Shown in pieces: positions 8,791 to 17,694 of a DNA stretch of 39,045 nucleotides; position 1 is the first letter of the stretch; each line of letters begins with the position of its first letter. Position numbers and translations under genes: made by a program. The DNA is from Hymenobacter rubripertinctus (lineage in GTDB: Bacteria; Bacteroidota; Bacteroidia; Cytophagales; Hymenobacteraceae). The notes under the pieces are model-generated. The model searched no databases, was not told the origin of the DNA, and saw only the letters and a program-made list of their open reading frames with translations. The stretch covers positions 1 through 39,045 of the forward strand of contig NZ_QYCN01000023.1 of the NCBI RefSeq assembly GCF_003583925.1, in the 5' to 3' direction.

Positions 8791-8904
8791 GAACGCCATT
8801 CCGGGCGGAGCCGAGGAATCTCGCGGGCAATGGCAATCCTGATGGCTGGTCAGCATAACAAGGTCAGCTCGCGGGATGCCTCGGCTTCGCCCGGAATGCC
8901 GTTC
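8791..8904. repeat. Large imperfect palindromic intergenic element
   Basis: A 35-base left arm (8791-8825) pairs with a right arm (8870-8904) at 31 of 35 positions, with 44 bases between. The outer sequence is a relative of the short palindrome at 4901-4929. It fills the space between two divergent genes, next to the hydrolase promoter. Confidence 0.8.
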
Positions 8905-8925
8905 CTTTCGGGCTGACGTTGTTCC

Positions 8926-8954
8926 TTGTTTCATCGTCCCACCGTGTATCTTCG
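8926..8954 (+). promoter_or_regulatory. Bacteroidota-type promoter for the hydrolase gene
   Basis: TTG at 8926-8928 is followed after 18 bases by TATCTTCG (8947-8954), seven of eight to TAnnTTTG. The ATG at 8960 is only 5 bases further on, so the transcript would be practically leaderless. Confidence 0.6.
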
Positions 8955-8959
8955 CCGCT

Positions 8960-9838
8960 ATGCCCGTTCAGCCTACATCCGTCGATTTTCTGCTCGCCAG
9001 CCCCCACCACCGCCGGCCGTTCGCGGCCGATGCCCGCTTTGTGGCCGATGGCCGGCCCAAGCCGGTCGTGGTGTTCGTGCACGGGTTCAAAGGGTTCAAA
9101 GACTGGGGCCACTTCAACCTGCTGGCCGATTGGTTTGCCCAGCGGGGGTTCGTATTCGTGAAGCTCAACCTCTCCCACAACGGGTTGGTGGTGGGCGGCA
9201 CCGGCGACCTGGAAGACCTCGATGCCTTCGGCCGCAACAACTTCAGTCTGGAGCTCGACGACATCGGGGTGCTGCTCGACGCCCTGCACGCACCCGGCCA
9301 GACCGGCATTCCGGCCGCCGAAATGGACCTGGCGCGCCTGGGCCTCCTCGGCCACAGCCGGGGCGGCGGGCTGGTGCTGCTCAAAACGGCCGAGGATGCC
9401 CGCGTGCAGGCCGTGGCCAGCTGGGCCGCCATCAGCGACGTGAACCCGGGCTGGACCGAGGAGCTGATGACGCAGTGGCAGCAGCAGGGCGTGTTTCACG
9501 TGGAGAACTCGCGTACCAAGCAGCAGCTGCCGCTCTACTTTCAGATCGTGGAAGACTACCACCAGCACCGTTTGCGCCTCGACATCCGGCACAACCTGCG
9601 CCGTAAGCTGCGCGGCCGGCCCCTGCTCATCATCCACGGCGACCAGGACGAAACGGTGCCCCTGGCCCGCGCCCACCAGCTCCAGCAGTGGCAGCCCGCC
9701 GCCGAGCTGCTGGTGCTGCCCGGCGTGACCCACAATTTCGGCGGCGCCCACCCCTGGCCGTCGGCGCAACTGCCCGACCAGACCCGGCAGGCCGCCGAAG
9801 CCACGGCGGCGTTTTTTGAGGTGAAAATGAAGCGCTAA
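8960..9838 (+). CDS. Alpha/beta-fold hydrolase
   Basis: The 292-residue protein starts at ATG 8960-8962. The 28 extra codons of the longer open frame lie in the palindromic element and promoter. The fold is shown by 'VVVFVHGFKGFKDWGHF' (oxyanion loop) and the nucleophile elbow GHSRGG with Ser133. Later come 'LLIIHGDQDETVP' with the acid residue and 'LPGVTHNFGG' with the catalytic histidine. This layout is that of the dienelactone-hydrolase or peptidase-S9-like esterase group. The substrate is unknown. It lacks a signal peptide and should be cytoplasmic. folK follows on the same strand about 100 bases later, so the two may share a transcript. Confidence 0.9.
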   Translation: MPVQPTSVDFLLASPHHRRPFAADARFVADGRPKPVVVFVHGFKGFKDWGHFNLLADWFAQRGFVFVKLNLSHNGLVVGGTGDLEDLDAFGRNNFSLELDDIGVLLDALHAPGQTGIPAAEMDLARLGLLGHSRGGGLVLLKTAEDARVQAVASWAAISDVNPGWTEELMTQWQQQGVFHVENSRTKQQLPLYFQIVEDYHQHRLRLDIRHNLRRKLRGRPLLIIHGDQDETVPLARAHQLQQWQPAAELLVLPGVTHNFGGAHPWPSAQLPDQTRQAAEATAAFFEVKMKR

Positions 9839-9940
9839 AAAGGAGACCTGATTGGCGCAGTCAACTCAAAATCCATCCTTACGGGTATGGCAATGCGCTT
9901 CACGACTACGAATTTTCAGTTTTCACTTCTCTATTTTTAC

Positions 9941-10420
9941 TTGACTACTGCCTACCTCCTGCTGGGCTCCAACCTTGGCGACCGGGCCGCCACGCTGCGG
10001 GCCGCCGTGGACTATCTGAGCCAGACGGCCGGTGTCGTCACGGCCACTTCGGGCCTGTACGAAACGTCCGCCTGGGGGCTGGAAGACCAGCCGGCTTTCC
10101 TGAATCAAGCTGTAGCCCTTGAAACCAGCCTGACGCCGGAACAGCTGCTGGCGGCCTGCCTGGCCACGGAGCAGCGGGCGGGCCGGGAGCGGCTGGTGCG
10201 CTGGGGTGCCCGCACCCTGGACGTGGACATCCTGCTCTACGGCGACCTGGTGCAGGATGCGCCCAGCCTGCAAATCCCGCACCCACGCCTGCCGGAGCGC
10301 CGGTTCGCCCTGCTGCCCCTGGCCGAAATAGGGGCGGCCGTGGCACACCCCGCCCTGGGCCGCACCGTGGCGCAGCTACTGGCCGCGTGCCCGGATGAGC
10401 TGGCGGTACGGCGCGTATAA
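9941..10420 (+). CDS. folK: 2-amino-4-hydroxy-6-hydroxymethyldihydropteridine diphosphokinase
   Basis: HPPK transfers pyrophosphate from ATP to 6-hydroxymethyl-dihydropterin in folate synthesis. Signatures are 'AYLLLGSNLGDR' at the start, 'GLYETSAWGLEDQPAFLNQAV' in the middle, and 'RWGARTLDVDILLYG' with the aspartates that bind magnesium, followed by 'IPHPRLPERRFALLPLAEI'. I chose the TTG at 9941, which gives 159 residues and places four residues before the first strand as is usual. An ATG at 9887 would add 18 hydrophobic, uncharacteristic residues (first residues MAMRFTTTNF). The stop at 10420 is certain, the start less so. No other folate gene is nearby. Confidence 0.93.
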   Translation: MTTAYLLLGSNLGDRAATLRAAVDYLSQTAGVVTATSGLYETSAWGLEDQPAFLNQAVALETSLTPEQLLAACLATEQRAGRERLVRWGARTLDVDILLYGDLVQDAPSLQIPHPRLPERRFALLPLAEIGAAVAHPALGRTVAQLLAACPDELAVRRV

Positions 10421-10422
10421 AT

Positions 10423-10447
10423 TTCCCGCCGCGTTCCTCGGCGGGAA
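10423..10447. terminator. Hairpin shared by convergent folK and fabD
   Basis: TTCCCGCCG (10423-10431) and CGGCGGGAA (10439-10447) form a 9-bp stem with a 7-base loop in the 30-base gap between the two stop codons. U tracts are poor on both strands, so its strength is uncertain. Confidence 0.55.
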
Positions 10448-10450
10448 TTG

Positions 10451-11341
10451 CTAGGCTACCGTGGCCGAGCCGGCCGTTACCTCAGGGGCAATTTTCTTCA
10501 CCAGGCCTTGCAGCACTTTGCCCGGGCCGCACTCGATGAACTCCGTGGCGCCGTCCTGCACCATGCGCTGCACGCTCTGGGTCCAGCGGACGGGGGCCGT
10601 GAGCTGGCGCACGAGGTTTTCGCGGATTTCGTCGGGGTTGGTGTGCGGGGCAGCGTCCACGTTCTGGTAAACCGGGCAGATACCGGCCGAGAAGGTCGTG
10701 CGGGCAATGGCTTCGGCCAGGGCCGCTTCGGCCGACTGCATCAGGGGCGAGTGGAAGGCTCCGCCCACCGGCAGTGGCAGGGCGCGCTTGGCGCCGGCCG
10801 CTTTCAGCTGCTCGCAGGCCAGCTCAATGCCGCGCTGGGAGCCCGATACCACTAATTGGCCGGGGCAGTTGTAGTTGGCCGGTACCACCACATCGCCGCC
10901 CGCCGTGATTTCGTGGCAGATGCGGGCAGTGGTATCATCGTCGAGGGCCAGGATGGCGGCCATGGTGCCGGGCTGCTCCTGGCAGGCGGCCTGCATGGCC
11001 TGCGCGCGCCGGGCCACGAGTTGCAGCGCGTCCTCGAAGCGTAGCACTTTGGCGGCTACCAGCGCCGAAAACTCGCCCAACGAGTGCCCGGCCACCATAT
11101 CGGGCTGGAGCTCGGGCAGCACGGCGGCCAGGGCCACGGAGTGCAGGAAGATGGCGGGCTGGGTGACATCGGTGCGGCGCAGGTCCGCGTCGGAGCCCGT
11201 AAACATGATGTCGGTCAGGGAAAAGCCCAGAATTTCGTTGGCCTGGTCCATAAGGCGCTTGGCGGCCGGGTACTGCTCGTACAAGTCGCGGCCCATGCCG
11301 CTGAACTGGCTGCCCTGGCCGGGAAAAACAACTGCTTTCAT
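10451..11341 (-). CDS. fabD: Malonyl-CoA:ACP transacylase
   Basis: FabD moves malonyl groups from CoA to acyl carrier protein for fatty acid synthesis. The 296-residue protein starts at ATG 11339-11341, giving the normal N-terminus MKAVVFPGQGSQ; the longer frame adds 33 unrelated residues. The nucleophile lies in GHSLGEFSAL with Ser87. The later 'GGAFHSPLM' holds the catalytic histidine, and 'NVDAAPHT' and 'IECGPGKVLQGL' are the usual C-terminal signatures. It is convergent with folK. Upstream on the same strand, 116 bases away, lies the small exported protein gene. No other fab gene is present, which is common for a stand-alone fabD in this phylum. Confidence 0.96.
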   Translation of the reverse strand: MKAVVFPGQGSQFSGMGRDLYEQYPAAKRLMDQANEILGFSLTDIMFTGSDADLRRTDVTQPAIFLHSVALAAVLPELQPDMVAGHSLGEFSALVAAKVLRFEDALQLVARRAQAMQAACQEQPGTMAAILALDDDTTARICHEITAGGDVVVPANYNCPGQLVVSGSQRGIELACEQLKAAGAKRALPLPVGGAFHSPLMQSAEAALAEAIARTTFSAGICPVYQNVDAAPHTNPDEIRENLVRQLTAPVRWTQSVQRMVQDGATEFIECGPGKVLQGLVKKIAPEVTAGSATVA

Positions 11342-11457
11342 GCGTTCAGAATTAGCCCGGCGCAGCTCCGGGTGAAGCAGCGCGCCAGGTGGGGAAGGAA
11401 AATTTACTGGTGCAAGCTGCACAAATCGGCCGGAAAGCACAATGCCGGCCGGCCACC

Positions 11458-11793
11458 CTACTTCACCCGTACCGGGCTGACGGCTCCGGTCTGCTTGTTG
11501 ATAGCAACGGCCGAATTATCGGGCAGGATACCCACGCACTCGGCGCGCTTCACCTGGGCCTGCCAGCTTGGACCAGCATCCAGCACGCGCAGGGTGCTGA
11601 GCAGATAAACGGCCGAATCGGGCCGGCTGCGGAAATACCGGGCGGCCAGCAGATTCGCCTGAGCCTCCTCAACCGGGCCGGGCGCGGACAGGGCCACCGG
11701 CTCCGGAGCAGCGGCCGTAGTGGCAGTGGTAGTATCGGCCGGGGGCGTGTCCCAGGCCGCCAGCAGCAGCACTACCGGAAAAAACTGTTTCAT
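11458..11793 (-). CDS. Small exported protein with a damaged lipobox
   Basis: The 111-residue protein starts at ATG 11791-11793. Its N-terminus MKQFFPVVLLLAAW is a lipoprotein signal in every respect except that the residue expected to be cysteine is Trp14 (TGG instead of TGC or TGT). A Thr/Ala/Pro-rich linker follows, then a short domain with 'AQANLLAARYFRSRPDSAVYLLSTLRVLDAG' and 'AECVGILPDNSAVAINKQTGAVSPVRV'. I do not recognise the family. It lies between fabD and the T9SS protein gene on the same strand but has a terminator just upstream, so it has its own transcript. It may be a functional exported protein or a recently altered lipoprotein. Confidence 0.65.
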   Translation of the reverse strand: MKQFFPVVLLLAAWDTPPADTTTATTAAAPEPVALSAPGPVEEAQANLLAARYFRSRPDSAVYLLSTLRVLDAGPSWQAQVKRAECVGILPDNSAVAINKQTGAVSPVRVK

Positions 11794-11810
11794 CGACGAG
11801 GCAGAAAAGC

Positions 11811-11847
11811 AAAAAAGCCGGGCGGCCCACGTAGGCAGCCCGGCTTT
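11811..11847 (-). terminator. Intrinsic terminator of the T9SS protein gene
   Basis: AAAGCCGGGC (11814-11823) and GCCCGGCTTT (11838-11847) form a 10-bp stem. On the minus strand it is followed by a T6 run that continues into the tail. It lies 29 bases beyond the stop of the large secreted-protein gene. Confidence 0.9.
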
Positions 11848-11875
11848 GTATGCACCCAACGCGCGCGGCCGTTGC

Positions 11876-14722
11876 TTAGCGGTTGATCTGCACCCAGCCT
11901 TTGAAGACGCGCTTGGTGTGGTTGGCGTCCTTGAACTCCACTTCGGCCTGGTAGAAGTACATGCCTTCCGATACCCGGCCATTGGTGTTGCCTTCACCCG
12001 AACTGCCCCCGGTCCAGTTGATGAGCGGGTCCTTGTCGCTCTCGTACACCTTCTTGCCCCAGCGGTTGTAGATTTTTATGGCCGTCCGCTCAATCGGGCT
12101 GAACACTTTGGGGCGGAAGGTCTCGTTGAACCTGTCTCCGTTGGGCGTGAAGATATTCGGCAGCAAAAACAGCAGGCAGTTGTCCTTGCACTCACTATTG
12201 CTCACGGCACTCAACGCCCCGTTCACGTCCACGGCCTGCACTGCGTAGCACGCCTGAGCCGACGGCAGATTACCGTCCTGGTAAAACAGCTGCGTCCCGG
12301 GTACGCGGGCTATTTCCTTGAGCGGCTCGCCTGCCAAGGTGCCTTTCAGGATGATGTACTGCACAATATCGCGGCTGCAATCGGCCGTGGGCTGGTTGCT
12401 CAGCGTCCAGCTCAGGTAGTTGGTGTACACCATCCCCGTTTGCGGCGTGGTGGGCAGGTCGAAAAGGCGGCTGGCCAGACTATCGCAGTTGGTAGGCTTG
12501 AGCGTGAGCACGGGGGTACAGGGCACGGGCTGGAGGTTGGCACACTGCTCCTGGCTCAGGTTGATAAGCGAATCGGCAGGCACGCCACTGGCATAGATGC
12601 CCTTGGTTTTGATATAGTAGCAGTACGTGCGGTTTTTCAGCAGCGGCGTACCGCCCCCGTTATCGGTAAACGTACCGCCGGTGGCTGTGCCCGTCACTTT
12701 GGCAATCGGCCGGAAGGCCCCGCCCGGCTCCCGGCGGTAAATGGTAGCCGGACTCCTGGTATTGTCCCAGGGCACGTTGTAGGTCCAGGTTACGCCAATA
12801 GTCCCAGCCAGCGGATTGGGCGTAGCGGTTACCCGCACGCTGGAAGCCGGACCAGATTTCTCCACCACCTCCGCCGAGCCGCTTACGGGGGTGTGGTAGA
12901 ACTCCAGGCGGTAGGTGTAGGCCGTGGCCGTGGTATTCAGGCCCTGGTTCACGAAGATGGTATCACTCAGGTTCGTGGTGGTGAATACCTGCGCGAAGTC
13001 GGTGGCGGCGGGGCTCTGGCCGCTGGCCCGGAACAACCGGTAGCCCAGGGGGGCGAGGAAGCCCACCGAAGATGTCGGCTTGGTCCAGCGAACGGTAATC
13101 TGACCGTTAACGGTTTCCGTGCGGTCTACCGTTACGTTGGTGAGCAGGGCTGAGCGCCCCGTCAAGGCAACGCAGGCTTCGTTGGAAGCCAGGCTTTCGC
13201 CCCCGGCAGGCGCGGCAAACTTCACGTAGATGCGGTAGCAGTACGTTTTGCCCCGCTCCAGGCCCTTGCCGTTGTTGTCGTCGAGGAACGTGCGGGTTCC
13301 GGCACTCACGCTGCCAATCTGAGTGTAGCCGGCGGCGGCCGGCAGGCCCGTTTCGCAGGGTCCGGGCGTGAAGGGGAAAGAGTTTTCGCGCCGGAAAATC
13401 AGCAGCTGCGCATTGGGGTTCTGACAGCTGTAGCTGTCCCAGTCGAGGCGGGTAGTGCTGCCCAGTAACGTGGCGCGCAGGTTTTGGGGGGCGGCCCCGA
13501 TAACCGTAATCCGCCAGATGCGCTCATCAATAAGGGGCGTCTGGCCGTTGCTAGGCTCGTCGGTGGCTTTGAACAGTACCTGATAAGGGTCCTGGCGAAT
13601 ATCGAGGCAGGTAGGCGTCCATCTGAACAACCCCTGGGCCGTGGGGGGGCCTTTGCTTGACTGCACGAAGGAGCCGGGCGTGGGCAACATGCCCCCGAAG
13701 GCTTCCAGTTTCACCGGGTTGCCGTCGGGGTCGGTAGCCGTTACTGTTCCACCTGGTACGGGCGTATTCGCCACCACGCAGATGTCGAGCGGCACCTTGA
13801 GGATGGGCCGTTGGTTCAGGGTATTGGTGACGATAATCTGCATGTCGCGCACTACCTCGCCAATCACCCGGGCTTTGCCACCCGGAACCCGGCGGTATTC
13901 CCGTACCGAGAAGGCGATGTTGTAGACCCCCGCTACGGCCGGCGAATTCCACACAATTTGCCCCGTTTGCGGGTCTTGCTGAAAAATGGCGGCTTCTCCC
14001 GGCCGGCCCACCGGCGGCCCGGCGTAGGCTACCTGCACCGGGCTGCCCCCCAGCGAGGGGTCGGCCGGATACCGGAAGCCCGCTACGTCTACTATGCCGG
14101 GCTCGCAACCCGAAGGCTTGGGAGCCTGCTGGCTGGGGCGCAAGGCGTACACCAGCGAGTCGCCGTCGGCGTCGAAGGCGGCCGGATTATGCAGAAACAC
14201 CTGCCGGACGGCCGCCTTGTCAATGGCCGGGGCCAGCAGGGCCGGCGACGTATTTTGCAGGAAAGGGTCGATGGTGACGGTAGTGGATATTTCAAAAGGG
14301 GTACCAACGGAGTTGGACATATTGACCACCCCGGCAACCCGGTTATTACTCAGGTAGATAACCTTGTAAACATTCGCCGCATTATAGGTATGCTCGAAAT
14401 AGTACACGTTCCGGTACGTGTCCGGCGAAATCAGCTGCTTGCTGAAACGGAGTATCTCGTTGTCCTTGGTGCAGGTATTATCGCCGAAATAAATGGTTAC
14501 GCCCGGCTCGTCGGCCACTCCCTGCTCAGCGGAGGTGTAGAGCACCAGCTTAAAGAAGATGCGGCGGGGGTTGCGGGCTGCCGTGGTATCCGTTTTGGCC
14601 TGAATGTCGCCGGCGCGCAGGTGCGTGGCCTGGGCGGCCGGGGAGTTGCCCAACCAAAGCACCAATAACAGGAGCCCAGTCAGCCAAAGCCGTACCGGGC
14701 GGGTAAGTAACGGGATACGCAT
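11876..14722 (-). CDS. Large secreted protein with T9SS type-B sorting domain
   Basis: The 948-residue protein begins with a signal peptide, probably cut after Ala32 (AAQA before THLRAGD). The 'THLRAGDI' opening is typical of gliding-motility-associated surface proteins. A beta-rich N-terminal half contains 'AAFDADGDSLVYAL' and 'VTATDPDGNPVKL', cadherin-like segments. Two or three fibronectin type III-like stretches follow (for example 'TVRWTKPTSSVGFLAPLGYRLFRASG' region, about residues 415-740). The final 93 residues form the type-B (CHU_C) sorting domain: NIFTPNGDRFNE, then 'IKIYNRWGKKVYES', 'GMYFYQAEV' and 'FKGWVQI'. It should be exported by Sec and then across the outer membrane by the type IX system. 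It is transcribed alone, with a terminator after it. Confidence 0.93.
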   Translation of the reverse strand: MRIPLLTRPVRLWLTGLLLLVLWLGNSPAAQATHLRAGDIQAKTDTTAARNPRRIFFKLVLYTSAEQGVADEPGVTIYFGDNTCTKDNEILRFSKQLISPDTYRNVYYFEHTYNAANVYKVIYLSNNRVAGVVNMSNSVGTPFEISTTVTIDPFLQNTSPALLAPAIDKAAVRQVFLHNPAAFDADGDSLVYALRPSQQAPKPSGCEPGIVDVAGFRYPADPSLGGSPVQVAYAGPPVGRPGEAAIFQQDPQTGQIVWNSPAVAGVYNIAFSVREYRRVPGGKARVIGEVVRDMQIIVTNTLNQRPILKVPLDICVVANTPVPGGTVTATDPDGNPVKLEAFGGMLPTPGSFVQSSKGPPTAQGLFRWTPTCLDIRQDPYQVLFKATDEPSNGQTPLIDERIWRITVIGAAPQNLRATLLGSTTRLDWDSYSCQNPNAQLLIFRRENSFPFTPGPCETGLPAAAGYTQIGSVSAGTRTFLDDNNGKGLERGKTYCYRIYVKFAAPAGGESLASNEACVALTGRSALLTNVTVDRTETVNGQITVRWTKPTSSVGFLAPLGYRLFRASGQSPAATDFAQVFTTTNLSDTIFVNQGLNTTATAYTYRLEFYHTPVSGSAEVVEKSGPASSVRVTATPNPLAGTIGVTWTYNVPWDNTRSPATIYRREPGGAFRPIAKVTGTATGGTFTDNGGGTPLLKNRTYCYYIKTKGIYASGVPADSLINLSQEQCANLQPVPCTPVLTLKPTNCDSLASRLFDLPTTPQTGMVYTNYLSWTLSNQPTADCSRDIVQYIILKGTLAGEPLKEIARVPGTQLFYQDGNLPSAQACYAVQAVDVNGALSAVSNSECKDNCLLFLLPNIFTPNGDRFNETFRPKVFSPIERTAIKIYNRWGKKVYESDKDPLINWTGGSSGEGNTNGRVSEGMYFYQAEVEFKDANHTKRVFKGWVQINR

Positions 14723-14885
14723 ACAGTCAGCGGCTTAACGGGCGGAAAAACGGAGAGAAGGAAGGTCCGCAAAAACCTCCCGGGAACCTAACAAAATCCG
14801 GGACTCCGGGTTAATCAGGCAGCGCAAGGTACTAACGGAGTTGGCTTCCGATAGATTCACTCCGGCGTGAAACCCGTTATCCAGA

Positions 14886-14916
14886 TTGTTTCCTACTGGC
14901 TTGGGGCCTAACTTTG
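14886..14916 (+). promoter_or_regulatory. Bacteroidota-type promoter for sdhCAB
   Basis: TTG (14886-14888) is followed after 20 bases by TAACTTTG (14909-14916), a perfect TAnnTTTG. A start near 14922 leaves a leader of about 37 bases before sdhC. Confidence 0.85.
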
Positions 14917-14958
14917 GCCGGTACAACTGACCCACCCACCTCCCTTTCGAAGCTCTCT

Positions 14959-15633
14959 ATGAGTTGGATTTCCAAAACCTTTTCCAGCAGTATCGGCCGC
15001 AAGATCATCATGGCCATCACCGGCCTGTTTCTGTGCTCCTTCTTAGTCGTTCACCTGGTGGGTAACCTCCAGCTGTTCAAGGCTGACAACGGGGTGGCCT
15101 TCAATGCTTACTCTGAGTTCATGGGGCACAACCCCATTATCCGCACCCTGGAAATTGTGCTCGTCCTCGGGTTCGGATTCCACATCTATGAGGGCCTGAG
15201 CCTGGCCATTAAGAACCGGGCCGCCCGCGGTGCCCAGGGTTACGTGTCCAACCACATTGAGCAGAACAGCTCCTGGCACTCCCGCAGCATGGCTATGCTG
15301 GGCTCTATCGTGCTGTTCTTCCTGATCGTGCACCTCTACAACTTCTTCGGCTCCCTGCGCTTTACCGACGTACCGCGCGATGCCAACGGCAACGAAGATG
15401 CTTACGCGCTGGTGCTGGATGCTTTCCGCAACCCCCTCTATGTGGCCCTGTACGTGGTAGCCCAGTTCGCGCTGCTCTACCACTTGCTCCACGGCTTCAG
15501 CAGCGCCTTCCAGACGCTGGGCCTGGTGCACCGCAAATACACGCCGGCCGTCAAGTTTATCGGCTATGGCTTTTCGATTGTCGTGTGCGCCGCTTTTGCC
15601 GCCATGCCGATCTACTTCTATTTCTTCAAATAA
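14959..15633 (+). CDS. sdhC: Succinate dehydrogenase cytochrome b subunit
   Basis: This is the 224-residue membrane anchor of a type-B succinate dehydrogenase (quinone reductase). It has five hydrophobic segments and histidines placed to hold two hemes: His32, His75, His125 and His175 or His178. Opening sequence 'SSSIGRKIIMAITGLFLCSFLVVHLVGN' is characteristic. The start is ATG 14959-14961, 15 codons inside the longer frame, and the promoter -7 box overlaps those excluded codons. A single anchor subunit followed by the flavoprotein and iron-sulphur genes is the arrangement of the Bacteroides-type FrdCAB/SdhCAB complex, which normally uses menaquinone. sdhA begins 18 bases after its stop. Confidence 0.96.
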   Translation: MSWISKTFSSSIGRKIIMAITGLFLCSFLVVHLVGNLQLFKADNGVAFNAYSEFMGHNPIIRTLEIVLVLGFGFHIYEGLSLAIKNRAARGAQGYVSNHIEQNSSWHSRSMAMLGSIVLFFLIVHLYNFFGSLRFTDVPRDANGNEDAYALVLDAFRNPLYVALYVVAQFALLYHLLHGFSSAFQTLGLVHRKYTPAVKFIGYGFSIVVCAAFAAMPIYFYFFK

Positions 15634-15651
15634 GTCCTAAACTCGACGCCG

Positions 15652-17586
15652 ATGTTTCCGGATTCCAAAATTCCCGAAGGCCCCATAACCGAGAAGTGGG
15701 AAAAGCATAAGTTCAACGTCAAGCTCGTCAACCCCGCTAACAAGCGCAAGTACGACATCATTGTAGTAGGCACCGGTTTGGCCGGAGCTTCGGCAGCGGC
15801 TTCGCTGGCCGAGCTGGGCTACAACGTGAAGGCCTTTACCTTCCACGACTCCCCCCGCCGGGCACACTCCATCGCGGCTCAGGGTGGTATCAATGCGGCC
15901 AAAAACTACCAGAACGACGGTGACTCGGTGTACCGCCTGTTCTACGACACCGTGAAGGGCGGCGACTACCGTTCCCGCGAGGCCAACGTGTACCGGCTGG
16001 CCCAGGTGTCGGTGAATATCATCGACCAGTGCGTGGCCCAGGGCGTGCCTTTTGCCCGCGAGTACGGCGGATTGCTGGCCAACCGCTCCTTCGGCGGGGC
16101 TCAGGTGAGCCGCACGTTCTATGCCCGGGGCCAGACCGGGCAGCAGTTGCTGCTGGGGGCATACTCGGCCCTCTCGCGCCAGGTGGCTTATGGCAAAGTG
16201 AAGCTTTACACCCGTTCCGAAATGCTGGATCTGGTGACGGTGGACGGCCAGGCCCGGGGCATCATCACCCGTAACCTGCTCACCGGCGAAGTGGAGCAGC
16301 ACGCGGCCCACGCCGTGGTGCTGGCTACCGGTGGCTACGGCAACGTGTTCTTCCTGAGCACCAACGCCATGTACTGCAATGCCACCGCCGCGTGGCGGGC
16401 CCATAAAAAGGGCGCGTACTTCGCCAACCCCTGCTTCACCCAGATTCACCCCACCTGCATTCCCGTATCGGGCGACTACCAGTCGAAGCTGACGCTGATG
16501 TCGGAAAGCCTGCGCAACGACGGGCGCGTGTGGGTGCCGGCCACCAAGGAAACGGCCGAGAAGCTGCGCAAGGGCGAAATCAACGTCAACGACATTCAGG
16601 AGGCCGACCGGGACTACTTCCTGGAACGCAAGTATCCGGCCTTCGGTAACCTGGTGCCCCGCGACGTGGCTTCGCGCAACGCCAAGATGATGTGCGACGA
16701 GGGTCGCGGCGTAGGCTCGACTGGCCTGGCCGTATTCCTGGATTTCGCGGACGTCATCCAGCGGACCTCGGCCGAGGCAGTGAGCCAGAAATACGGCAAC
16801 CTGTTCGACATGTACGCCAAAATTACCGGCGAAAACCCCTACGAGCGCCCCATGCGCATTTACCCGGCCGTGCACTATACCATGGGCGGCCTGTGGGTGG
16901 ATTACAACCTGCAAACCAGCGTGCCCGGCTTGTACGCTACCGGCGAGTGCAACTTCTCCGACCACGGGGCCAACCGCCTCGGTGCTTCGGCCCTGATGCA
17001 GGGCCTGGCCGACGGCTACTTCGTGATTCCCTACACCATCGGGGATTACCTGGCCCAAACGCCGCCCAAGCCGGTAACCACCGAGCACCCCGCTTTCCAG
17101 CAGGCCCAGGCCGACGTGGAAGCCCGCGTGCAGAAGCTGCTGAGCATCAACGGAACCCGTACTCCGGACGATTTCCACAAGAAGTTGGGCCACCTCATGT
17201 GGGAGTACTGCGGGATGTCGCGCAACGCCGAGGGGTTGCGGTATGCCAAAGCCGAAATTCAGAAGCTGCGCCGCGAATTCTGGAGCGACCTGAAGCTGGC
17301 CGGCACCGAGAACGAGATGAACCAGGCCTTGGAGAAGGCCGGCCGCGTGGCTGATTTCCTGGAACTGGGCGAGCTGATGGTAGACGACGCTCTGGACCGC
17401 AACGAAAGCTGCGGGGGTCATTTCCGTGAGGAGTACCAGACGCCCGAAGGTGAGGCCCTGCGCAATGACGACGAGTACGCCTACGTAGCCGCCTGGCAGT
17501 ACACGGCCGACAATCAGCCCGAAATCCTGAACAAGGAAGAGCTGACTTTCGAAAACGTCAAGCTCACCCAGCGCAGCTACAAGTAA
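15652..17586 (+). CDS. sdhA: Succinate dehydrogenase flavoprotein subunit
   Basis: The 644-residue catalytic subunit oxidises succinate to fumarate, or the reverse. The FAD-binding Rossmann motif is GTGLAGAS at residues 40-47. His72 in '[15 protein letters not shown]' is the expected covalent FAD ligand. Further signatures are '[25 protein letters not shown]' and '[41 protein letters not shown]' regions, typical of the long type-B flavoproteins. It begins 18 bases after sdhC. A gap of 108 bases with a hairpin-forming heptamer repeat separates it from sdhB, unusual inside this operon. The ATG 15652-15654 has no Shine-Dalgarno sequence. Confidence 0.98.
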   Translation: MFPDSKIPEGPITEKWEKHKFNVKLVNPANKRKYDIIVVGTGLAGASAAASLAELGYNVKAFTFHDSPRRAHSIAAQGGINAAKNYQNDGDSVYRLFYDTVKGGDYRSREANVYRLAQVSVNIIDQCVAQGVPFAREYGGLLANRSFGGAQVSRTFYARGQTGQQLLLGAYSALSRQVAYGKVKLYTRSEMLDLVTVDGQARGIITRNLLTGEVEQHAAHAVVLATGGYGNVFFLSTNAMYCNATAAWRAHKKGAYFANPCFTQIHPTCIPVSGDYQSKLTLMSESLRNDGRVWVPATKETAEKLRKGEINVNDIQEADRDYFLERKYPAFGNLVPRDVASRNAKMMCDEGRGVGSTGLAVFLDFADVIQRTSAEAVSQKYGNLFDMYAKITGENPYERPMRIYPAVHYTMGGLWVDYNLQTSVPGLYATGECNFSDHGANRLGASALMQGLADGYFVIPYTIGDYLAQTPPKPVTTEHPAFQQAQADVEARVQKLLSINGTRTPDDFHKKLGHLMWEYCGMSRNAEGLRYAKAEIQKLRREFWSDLKLAGTENEMNQALEKAGRVADFLELGELMVDDALDRNESCGGHFREEYQTPEGEALRNDDEYAYVAAWQYTADNQPEILNKEELTFENVKLTQRSYK

Positions 17587-17593
17587 TTTTTTC

Positions 17594-17685
17594 AGCTGTT
17601 AGCCCTTAGCTGTTAGCTGTTAGCCTTGTGCCGACAGCTCCATCAGCCCGATCAGCTAACAGCTATCAGCTAACAGCTAATAGCC
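17594..17685. repeat. TTAGCTG heptamer repeat forming a hairpin between sdhA and sdhB
   Basis: The left half (17594-17625) is built of TTAGCTG units. The right half (about 17654-17685) is its complement, with about 26 of 31 positions pairing. Related copies lie at 30343-30437 and inside murC at 28197-28219; twenty consecutive bases are identical between this copy and the murC one. It may act as an RNA hairpin protecting or limiting the message upstream of sdhB. Confidence 0.8.
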
Positions 17686-17694
17686 AACAATAAA

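Noticed and set aside
15637..17421. Long minus-strand frame across sdhA
   Set aside because: Shadow of the sdhA gene, with residue content typical of antisense translation (many His, Val and Gly).
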